Source: Caldifarciminota bacterium (GTDB lineage: Bacteria > Hydrothermota > E44-bin80). Taken from it: a stretch of 9,458 bases of DNA. The first letter of the stretch is position 1. Each line of letters begins with the position of its first letter. The translations under genes were made by a program, and so were the position numbers. Location of the stretch: contig JAGMEZ010000011.1 of NCBI GenBank assembly GCA_023127905.1, positions 1-9,458 on the forward strand, in the 5' to 3' direction. Under the pieces are notes generated by a model. That model had not been told where the DNA came from. It made no database searches and saw only the letters and a program-made list of their open reading frames with translations. This document shows positions 1-5,639 of the stretch, piece after piece.

Positions 1-24
1 ACATAATTACTAAATATAAATGTC

Positions 25-41
25 ACATTTCATGGAAATGT
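25..41. repeat. Inverted repeat, 7-bp arms with 3-bp centre
   Basis: ACATTTC-ATG-GAAATGT forms a perfect 7/3/7 inverted repeat. There is no T-run on either side, so it is a poor intrinsic terminator. It lies about 75 bases upstream of the accD -35 box, which is far for a simple repressor operator. It could be an activator site, part of the end of an upstream transcript, or chance in AT-rich DNA. Confidence 0.3.
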
Positions 42-116
42 TGAGTTAACAAATTAAGCAAAGCAAACTATTTAACGTTTTAGAAGTGGTACATAGTTAT
101 AATGAAAATAAATTAC

Positions 117-145
117 TTGACTTCATAATTCTCGTGTGATATTAT
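117..145 (+). promoter_or_regulatory. Sigma-70-like extended -10 promoter of accD operon
   Basis: The -35 box TTGACT (117-122) matches the consensus at 5 of 6 bases. A 17-base spacer leads to TATTAT (140-145), also 5 of 6, directly preceded by TGA (137-139), which fits the TGn extended -10 element. Counting the last -10 base as -7 puts +1 at about 152, the A of the accD ATG, so the message would have no leader. A perfect TATAAT at 98-103 is an alternative -10, but bases 16-18 upstream of it give only ACGTTT-like sequence. Confidence 0.6.
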
Positions 146-151
146 TTTTTT

Positions 152-997
152 ATGAAATGGTTTAAGAGAAGGAAGAAACTACAGCCTCCAGAGGAACGTA
201 AAACTGTTCCTGATGGACTGTGGCAGAAGTGCAAAGGTTGCGGAGAAATCCTTTACAGAAAGGAACTTGAGAGAAACGATTTTGTATGTAACAATTGTGG
301 TTATCACTTCAGAATTGGGAGCAGGGAATATATCAGAATACTACTCGACGATGGTAAATTAATTGAACAGGATACAGATATTTCAGCAGCAGACCCTCTT
401 CGATTTGATGGATATTTAAAGAAAATTAAGGAAATTAAGGAAAAAACAGGATTGAATGAGGCAGTTGCGACAGGTGAAGGGAAGATAGGTGGGTTCGAAG
501 TTGAATTTGCAGCTATGGATTTTAGTTTTGTGGGCGGAAGTATGGGTTCTGTAGTTGGTGAAAAAGTGAAGAGAGCTATTTTAAGGGCAATAGAGAAAGA
601 GATTCCACTTATTATAGTGAGTACTTCGGGTGGAGCAAGGATGCAAGAAGGAATCCTTTCGCTTATGCAGATGGCAAAAACGGGTTCAGCTCTTGCTGAG
701 CTTGAGAAGGCAAGAATTCCTTATATCAGTATTCTTCTTGACCCGACAATGGCTGGCGTAATGGCATCTTTCTCATCTATTGGAGACATAATTATCTCAG
801 AACCTGGTGCATTACTTGGTTTTGCCGGTCCGCGTGTTATTGAACAGACAATCAAACAAAAGCTTCCGGAGGGGTTTCAAAGAGCTCCATTTTTCCTCGA
901 ACATGGTTTTGTTGATACAGTTGTTGAAAGGAAAGAACTCAAAAATACGGTTACAAAAATCTTGAGATTTTTCTTAAAGAAGAATGGAAAAATGTAG
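152..997 (+). CDS. accD: Acetyl-CoA carboxylase carboxyltransferase subunit beta
   Basis: This is the beta subunit of the carboxyltransferase half of acetyl-CoA carboxylase. With AccA it moves the carboxyl group from biotin on BCCP to acetyl-CoA, giving malonyl-CoA for fatty-acid synthesis in the cytoplasm. A zinc ribbon is formed by C27, C30, C46 and C49. The crotonase-fold part carries GGSMGSVVG (128-136), SGGARMQEG (159-167) and GFAGPRVIEQT (213-223), all very close to E. coli AccD. At 281 residues it is slightly shorter than E. coli AccD (304) and lacks that protein's C-terminal tail. The start is firm: an in-frame TGA at 137-139 rules out an upstream start, and no other start codon precedes the zinc ribbon. 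No Shine-Dalgarno is present. One oddity is PTMAGV at 198-203, where E. coli has PTMGGV. accA is not in the window. The gene is 8 bases from the next and heads the cluster. Confidence 0.98.
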   Translation: MKWFKRRKKLQPPEERKTVPDGLWQKCKGCGEILYRKELERNDFVCNNCGYHFRIGSREYIRILLDDGKLIEQDTDISAADPLRFDGYLKKIKEIKEKTGLNEAVATGEGKIGGFEVEFAAMDFSFVGGSMGSVVGEKVKRAILRAIEKEIPLIIVSTSGGARMQEGILSLMQMAKTGSALAELEKARIPYISILLDPTMAGVMASFSSIGDIIISEPGALLGFAGPRVIEQTIKQKLPEGFQRAPFFLEHGFVDTVVERKELKNTVTKILRFFLKKNGKM

Positions 998-1005
998 AAA
1001 ATACC

Positions 1006-2103
1006 ATGGCAGAGGTTAAACTTGAACACATCACTAAGATTTTTGGAAAGGATATTGTAGCAGCTAAAGATATTAACCTTGTTATTAAAGATAAGGAATT
1101 CGTTGTTCTTGTTGGACCTTCAGGCTGTGGGAAGTCGACGATTCTCAGGACAATCGCAGGGCTTGAAGAACCAACAGATGGAAAAGTTTTCATAGACAAC
1201 ATAGATGTAACGTTTATTCCACCAAAGGACAGGGATGTTGCAATGGTATTTCAAAATTATGCTCTCTATCCTCATATGACTGTTTATGATAATATGGCAT
1301 TTGGTTTAAAGTTAAGGCGATTTCCAAAACAGGAAATAAAGACAAGAATAGATAATGCATCTAAGATTCTCGGTATAGAGGAACTTGTTGGAAGAAGACC
1401 AAAGGAACTCTCAGGCGGTCAGAAACAAAGGGTAGCCGTGGGGAGAACTATAGTTCGTAATCCAAAGGTTTTCTTATTCGATGAACCTCTTTCAAACCTT
1501 GATGCGAAACTTAGAGTCCAGATGCGTGCTGAGCTATCAAAGCTTCACAACAGACTGCAGGCAACTATGATTTATGTTACACACGATCAGACAGAGGCAA
1601 TGACGATGGGCGACAGGATTGTTGTTCTGAAGGATGGGAAAATTCAGCAAATTTCAGACCCTATTAATCTTTACAATAATCCCGATAATATCTTTGTTGC
1701 AGGTTTTATCGGAAGCCCATCAATGAATTTTATACATGGGAAAATTACCGGTAATGAAAAGATATTTTTTGTGAATGAAAATGTTCGTATAGAAATAAAG
1801 GAAATGATAGTAAATGGTATTCGTTCATTTATCAATAAAGAAATTATCTGGGGGATAAGACCAGAGCATCTTATTCCCGTATCCTGCAAAGAAAAGGAAT
1901 CATTTGATGCTATAATTTCTGTTGTTGAACCGATGGGAAATGAAATTTTTCTTTACCTTGACTTAGAAGGATTTGAGTTAGTCGCAAGGGTGGAATCCCA
2001 ATCAGGCTTTAAAGTGGGTGAGAATCTTCGGTTAAAGCCACATGTAGAATTAACCCACTTCTTTAATATAGAGACGGGAAAAAAAATAGGTAACCTTAAG
2101 TGA
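1006..2103 (+). CDS. MalK/UgpC/MsmX-family ABC transporter ATP-binding protein
   Basis: This is the ATPase subunit of a sugar-type (CUT1) ABC importer, peripheral on the inner face of the membrane. In the nucleotide-binding domain (about 1-235) the Walker A is GPSGCGKST (37-45), the Q-loop Q83, the signature LSGGQ (135-139), Walker B ends in D159-E160, the D-loop is SNLD (163-166) and the switch histidine is H193. A C-terminal TOBE/MOP-like regulatory domain follows, with the family motifs GIRPEH (283-288), VEPMGNE (307-313) and a closing FFNIETGKKI segment. Length (365) is normal and every ATPase motif is intact. No permease or solute-binding gene lies nearby, so the substrate cannot be read from context. 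ATPases of this family can serve several importers, as known for MsmX, which may be the case here. The gene sits 8 bases after accD without a Shine-Dalgarno site, suggesting co-transcription. Confidence 0.96.
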   Translation: MAEVKLEHITKIFGKDIVAAKDINLVIKDKEFVVLVGPSGCGKSTILRTIAGLEEPTDGKVFIDNIDVTFIPPKDRDVAMVFQNYALYPHMTVYDNMAFGLKLRRFPKQEIKTRIDNASKILGIEELVGRRPKELSGGQKQRVAVGRTIVRNPKVFLFDEPLSNLDAKLRVQMRAELSKLHNRLQATMIYVTHDQTEAMTMGDRIVVLKDGKIQQISDPINLYNNPDNIFVAGFIGSPSMNFIHGKITGNEKIFFVNENVRIEIKEMIVNGIRSFINKEIIWGIRPEHLIPVSCKEKESFDAIISVVEPMGNEIFLYLDLEGFELVARVESQSGFKVGENLRLKPHVELTHFFNIETGKKIGNLK

Positions 2104-2124
2104 AACTGGAATGTATCAAAAAAT

Positions 2125-2132
2125 GAGGAGGT
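2125..2132 (+). promoter_or_regulatory. Strong Shine-Dalgarno site, unique in this window
   Basis: GAGGAGGT contains the full AGGAGG anti-16S core, with 5 bases between TAGGAGG-type core end and the ATG at 2137. None of the other seven genes has anything comparable. It lies in the 33-base gap after the ABC ATPase gene and sets the start of the small membrane protein. Confidence 0.9.
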
Positions 2133-2136
2133 AAAA

Positions 2137-2370
2137 ATGGCAGCTCTTCCTTTTTGTATAGTTCCCTTTATATGGCTAATAATCCTGGGACTTATCGGTC
2201 TCTGGATTTGGATGCTTGTTGACTGCATAAAGAGAGAAGAAGAGGATTTTCCGCCCATGGGAGATAATACGAAACTTATATGGATTCTCATCGTTGCGCT
2301 TACAGGTTGGATAGGTGCGATTATTTACTTCTTTATGGTTAAACAGAAGATGAGCAAATCCTCTTCATGA
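2137..2370 (+). CDS. Small two-helix membrane protein, PLDc_N-like
   Basis: This 77-residue protein has two predicted transmembrane helices, about residues 5-28 and 46-67. They are joined by a charged loop (KREEEDFPPMGDN, 32-44), and the tail is basic and serine-rich. The pattern LIGLWIWMLVDCI followed by a second helix containing LTGWIGAIIYFF matches the phospholipase D nuclease N-terminal domain (PLDc_N). Despite the name, that domain is only a membrane module and carries no HKD catalytic motif. None is present here. Many bacteria encode such stand-alone proteins and their role is unknown. The start is set by the strong ribosome site just upstream. The gene stops 9 bases before the YbbR-like gene, so the two are probably made together. 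Family assignment is by pattern recognition only. Confidence 0.85.
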   Translation: MAALPFCIVPFIWLIILGLIGLWIWMLVDCIKREEEDFPPMGDNTKLIWILIVALTGWIGAIIYFFMVKQKMSKSSS

Positions 2371-2379
2371 CATAATTTT

Positions 2380-3282
2380 ATGGCGAAATGGATTTTTAAT
2401 AACATTTCATTAAAAATTGGTTCTATTATTATCGCAGTCCTTTTGTGGTTTCATGTAGCATCAGAAAGATTAGTTTTTAAGACTGAAGAAGCTCCGATAA
2501 AATTTAGAAACCTTCCTGAAAACCTTGTGATTGTGAACAATGTGGATAGGGATGTGTCCTTCCAGATTAAAACAAAGGTTAAACAACTGATACTTCTGAA
2601 TCTCTTTGGACATCCATATATTAACATTGACCTTTCGGAAGCAGTTCCTGGGACAAACAAGATTGAATTAATGGAAGACTGGATTGTTCTCCCTAGTTGG
2701 CGACCACTTGAAATAATAAGGATAGTTAATCCAAAAGAATTGTTATTGGAGACTGAAAATGTGGTTATGAAAATGGTTGCGGTAAAAACAGTGATAAAAG
2801 GAGACCCACAAGAGGGAAATTACATAAAAAAGATAACAATAGAACCGGACAGCATCATGCTTATTGGAGGAAAAGGGAAAATAAAGAAAGTCAAGGAAAT
2901 TGAAACAGATACCATTTATATTTCAAAATTTAAAGATGATTTTAAGGTTGATAAAATGCTAAGTATGCCTGACGGAGGATTCTCGAGTGAAACTAAGCAG
3001 GTTATTGTATCAATTGTTTTTGAAAAGTATATTACAAAAATTTTAACTGGAGTAAAAGTAATTTTAAAAGGAAATGATAATTATGAAATCTATCCTGAAA
3101 CTATTGATGTATCTGTTGCGGGTCCAAAAAATCTTATAAGGAGTTTAAGTTCTTCTGATATAAAGGTATATGTGGATGTTAAAGATGCTGAAAAAGGTAT
3201 AATCCCGTATTTTAACCTTCCAGAGGGTATTGTTTTTAAATCCTGCAAACCACAGAGGGTAGAAGTTAGGTTAAGAGAGTAA
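2380..3282 (+). CDS. YbbR/CdaR-like membrane-anchored protein
   Basis: The protein has a short basic cytoplasmic N-terminus, one transmembrane helix (about 11-27, ending LLWFHVASE) and an extracytoplasmic region of beta-rich YbbR-type repeats. I see about three: roughly 36-129, 130-214 and 215-300. The later two each carry an IYPETIDVSVAGPK-like element (KKITIEPDSIMLIGGK at 150-165, NYEIYPETIDVSVAGPK at 234-250). In Firmicutes the YbbR protein CdaR binds and regulates the membrane diadenylate cyclase CdaA, which makes c-di-AMP, and the order cdaA-cdaR-glmM is common. Neither cdaA nor glmM is next to this gene, so the regulatory role is an inference from fold alone. Length (300) is within the range for YbbR proteins. 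It has no Shine-Dalgarno, starts 9 bases after the PLDc_N-like gene and ends 10 bases before the radical SAM gene. Confidence 0.88.
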   Translation: MAKWIFNNISLKIGSIIIAVLLWFHVASERLVFKTEEAPIKFRNLPENLVIVNNVDRDVSFQIKTKVKQLILLNLFGHPYINIDLSEAVPGTNKIELMEDWIVLPSWRPLEIIRIVNPKELLLETENVVMKMVAVKTVIKGDPQEGNYIKKITIEPDSIMLIGGKGKIKKVKEIETDTIYISKFKDDFKVDKMLSMPDGGFSSETKQVIVSIVFEKYITKILTGVKVILKGNDNYEIYPETIDVSVAGPKNLIRSLSSSDIKVYVDVKDAEKGIIPYFNLPEGIVFKSCKPQRVEVRLRE

Positions 3283-3292
3283 ATTCTAAAGA

Positions 3293-4555
3293 ATGATTAT
3301 AAAATTTATACGGGGTTTATTGTCAGAAAGAACTGATGATTATACCTTTCATTCTTCCACCAGAAATAATTTATATTTTGATAGAGAGGTTGGATTATAT
3401 ATCCATATTCCTTTTTGTAAAAGTATGTGCCCGTACTGTCCTTACTATAAAGTATTTTATAATAAAGAGTTATCCCTGAGATTCAAATCTGCTCTTATTT
3501 CCGAAATAAAAAGATTTTATAACAATAGTAAAAAATGTATTACATCTCTTTATATAGGTGGAGGAACTCCTACATTGATGGTGGATGATTTGGGAACAAT
3601 TATTAATGAATTTAATAAACATTTCAATTTAGATGAAATGCTGGCTATTGAAACGACTCCAGGTGATATTACCGAGGATAAGATTAAAATATTAACGAAT
3701 ATTGGATTCAGGTTTATAAGCATCGGTGTACAGAGTTTTCAACAGAAATATCTTTCCCTTATTGGTAGGAATTATGATTCGAACAAGGCTATCCGTACTA
3801 TTGAATTACTGAAGAACTATCAGTTTGATACGGTAAATATTGATTTGATTTTCGCCTTTCCTGGAGAAACTATTTCTGAATTATTCTCCGATTTACAGAG
3901 AGCAGTCAGTTTTTATCCAGATCAGATTACTTGTTATCCCCTTTTTATGTTTCCCTACAGCACAATTGGTAGGTTCAAGAAGATAAAAAAGTTAAAGATG
4001 CCTCCTCACCATTTACGGAGGAAAATGTATTATATAATTCACGATTTTTTAAAAGATTCGGGATACGTTCGCTCGTCTGTTTGGTCATTTAATAAAGCAG
4101 ATACCAAACCGTATTCTTCGGTTACTCGAGATTATTATATTGGTTTTGGTCCCAGTGCAGCAAGTTACACTGGCAAAGGTTTTTATTTCAATACATTTTC
4201 TGTTACCGAGTATATAAAAACAGTTCCGTATAGAAAACCAATTGCTCTGGAGATGAAGGTTAGTGAAAAAATGGAAAAGCTTTTCTGGCTTTACTGGAGA
4301 TTGTACCAGACCGTTATTCCTGTCAAGATGTATAATACATTATTCGGAAAGGATATTTACGAAGATTTTGGAAGGATATTTAGAGCAATGAGAACATTTG
4401 GTTTCATACAGAAAGAAGATGATGATGGGATTGTATTAAGTAAGCGTGGATGTCATTGGGTTCATCTGGCACAGAACTATATTGCGCTTAATTATGTGAG
4501 CAAGATATGGTCGACATTTCAGAAAAACCCATGGTCTGAAAGGGTTGAATTATAA
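3293..4555 (+). CDS. HemW-like radical SAM protein (coproporphyrinogen oxidase family)
   Basis: This 420-residue radical SAM enzyme has the [4Fe-4S] motif CKSMCPYC (C42, C46, C49) after IHIPF. The SAM-binding glycine motif IGGGTPT follows at 88-94, then IGVQSFQ (144-150), NIDLIFAFPGET (182-193) and GFGPSAAS (284-291). These are the HemW/HemN family landmarks. The C-terminal region (about 325-420) resembles the HemN_C winged-helix part. It has only the three cluster cysteines: the residue after C49 is P, followed by YY. HemN-type decarboxylases have a further cysteine near the CxxxC motif, so HemN activity is unlikely. The region around 211-228 (QITCYPLFMFPYSTIGRF) departs from the usual LTxE-type HemW segment. 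It may be a heme chaperone, a heme-processing enzyme or something else; no heme genes are nearby. It has no Shine-Dalgarno site and lies 10 bases after the YbbR-like gene. Confidence 0.9.
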   Translation: MIIKFIRGLLSERTDDYTFHSSTRNNLYFDREVGLYIHIPFCKSMCPYCPYYKVFYNKELSLRFKSALISEIKRFYNNSKKCITSLYIGGGTPTLMVDDLGTIINEFNKHFNLDEMLAIETTPGDITEDKIKILTNIGFRFISIGVQSFQQKYLSLIGRNYDSNKAIRTIELLKNYQFDTVNIDLIFAFPGETISELFSDLQRAVSFYPDQITCYPLFMFPYSTIGRFKKIKKLKMPPHHLRRKMYYIIHDFLKDSGYVRSSVWSFNKADTKPYSSVTRDYYIGFGPSAASYTGKGFYFNTFSVTEYIKTVPYRKPIALEMKVSEKMEKLFWLYWRLYQTVIPVKMYNTLFGKDIYEDFGRIFRAMRTFGFIQKEDDDGIVLSKRGCHWVHLAQNYIALNYVSKIWSTFQKNPWSERVEL

Positions 4556-4620
4556 ATTACGTTGTTTTCTTCTGGACTTAAAAGAGTATGTTAAGAAGTT
4601 TGAAAACAGGCAATGAAAAT

Positions 4621-5616
4621 ATGATAATACTGGGGATTGAGACATCTTGCGATGAAACAGCAGCGGCAGTTTTAAGGGATGGGAAGGAAATTCTTTCTAA
4701 TGTTGTATATTCACAGGATATTCATTCTCAATATGGGGGTGTTGTTCCTGAACTTGCTTCAAGAGATCATATTAAGAATATAATCCCTGTTGTCAGGAAG
4801 AGTCTTGACGATGCAGATCTTTCCCTGTCAGACTTAGAAGCGATTGCCGTTACACAAAGCCCTGGTCTCATAGGTTCACTCCTGGTCGGGCTTTCATTTG
4901 CAAAATCTCTCTCATTCTCTCTTGATATTCCACTTATAGCAGTCAATCATCTGGAGGGACACATATATGCAAATTTTTTAACACATCCTGAGTTTAACCC
5001 CCCGCTTCTGGGACTTATTGTTTCAGGTGGTCATACCGATCTTCTAATAATAGAGGAAAGAGGAAAGTACCAATTATTGGGTTCTACGCTTGATGATGCT
5101 TGCGGTGAAGCGTTTGATAAAGTGGGAAATCTGCTCGAGCTTTCCTATCCTGGTGGTCCTGAAATAGAAAAACTTGCACTGAAAGGTAACCCAAATGCCA
5201 TTCCTTTCCCTGTTGGAAGCGTGAAAGAATACGATTTCAGTTTCAGTGGGTTAAAGACATCTGTGCTTTACTATCTGAGGAAACTGACAGAAGAGGAGAA
5301 GGAGAAGCAAAAAGCTAATATTGCTGCATCATTCCAAAAGACGGCAGTTACAATGCTTGTTAAAAAATCAATAAAGGCAATGCGTGAATTTAAAATTATG
5401 AAGATAGCTGTCTCGGGTGGTGTAGCAGCTAATGAATGTTTACGTGAGAGGTTTTTTAGAGAAGCAAAAAAAGAAGGATTTGAGGTTTATTTTCCGCATA
5501 AAATTATCTGTACAGATAATGCTGCGATGATTGCAGCTTGTGGTTACGACCATTACAAAAGGGGAGACATCGCATCGCTTTCTGTAAAGGCAGAACCGAC
5601 AGAGACGATATATTAA
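4621..5616 (+). CDS. tsaD: tRNA t6A37 threonylcarbamoyltransferase TsaD
   Basis: TsaD transfers the threonylcarbamoyl group from threonylcarbamoyl-AMP to A37 of ANN-decoding tRNAs, working with TsaB and TsaE after TsaC/TsaC2 makes the intermediate. Numbering from the ATG at 4621, the protein has 331 residues. It opens with ILGIETSCDETAAAV, the family N-terminus. The metal-binding motif HLEGH is at 110-114 (H110, H114), SGGHT at 135-139, the GEAFDKVG segment at 162-169, SGGVAANECLR at 265-275, and the metal aspartate is D299 in CTDNAAM. All expected motifs are intact. A start at 4588 would add 11 residues that the family does not have, so I prefer 4621; neither start has a good ribosome site, with only AGG about 9 bases upstream of 4621. 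tsaB, tsaC and tsaE are not in the window. It closes the plus-strand cluster and faces the propeller gene across 23 bases. Confidence 0.97.
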   Translation: MIILGIETSCDETAAAVLRDGKEILSNVVYSQDIHSQYGGVVPELASRDHIKNIIPVVRKSLDDADLSLSDLEAIAVTQSPGLIGSLLVGLSFAKSLSFSLDIPLIAVNHLEGHIYANFLTHPEFNPPLLGLIVSGGHTDLLIIEERGKYQLLGSTLDDACGEAFDKVGNLLELSYPGGPEIEKLALKGNPNAIPFPVGSVKEYDFSFSGLKTSVLYYLRKLTEEEKEKQKANIAASFQKTAVTMLVKKSIKAMREFKIMKIAVSGGVAANECLRERFFREAKKEGFEVYFPHKIICTDNAAMIAACGYDHYKRGDIASLSVKAEPTETIY

Positions 5617-5639
5617 AGAATAGTTCTTTCGTCCTTACT

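Larger units (their letters stand above)
1..151. other. Upstream intergenic region of accD
   Basis: No coding region is supported here. It holds an inverted repeat at 25-41, small palindromes GTTAAC (45-50) and AACGTT (74-79), an isolated perfect TATAAT at 98-103 without a good -35 box, and the better promoter candidate at 117-145. The strand of any gene to the left of the window cannot be told from this sequence. Confidence 0.7.
152..5616 (+). other. Predicted six-gene operon accD to tsaD
   Basis: Six genes run in the same direction with gaps of 8, 33, 9, 10 and 65 bases (32 if tsaD starts at 4588). The only convincing promoter is ahead of accD, and I saw no internal terminator. Co-transcription is therefore likely, but it is inferred from spacing. 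The functions are unrelated: fatty-acid synthesis, transport, two membrane proteins, a radical SAM enzyme and tRNA modification. Confidence 0.6.

Noticed and set aside
98..103. Perfect TATAAT as the main accD promoter
   Set aside because: No acceptable -35 box lies 16-18 bases upstream and there is no TG extension; the 117-145 promoter is better on both counts.
951..1202. Minus-strand open frame across the accD/ABC ATPase junction
   Set aside because: It lies opposite two clearly real genes and its product is low-complexity and serine-rich, as expected for antisense frames.
1953..2291. 112-codon minus-strand open frame across the end of the ABC ATPase gene
   Set aside because: It overlaps two supported plus-strand genes and the strong Shine-Dalgarno, and has no recognisable motif.
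2137..2370. Active phospholipase D
   Set aside because: Only the two-helix PLDc_N-like module is present; no HKD motif exists in its 77 residues.
5615..5629. Short hairpin AAAGAA-TAG-TTCTTT between the convergent tsaD and propeller genes, as a bidirectional terminator
   Set aside because: The stem is only 6 base pairs, nearly all A-T, and neither strand has a following T-run. It is too weak to call a terminator.
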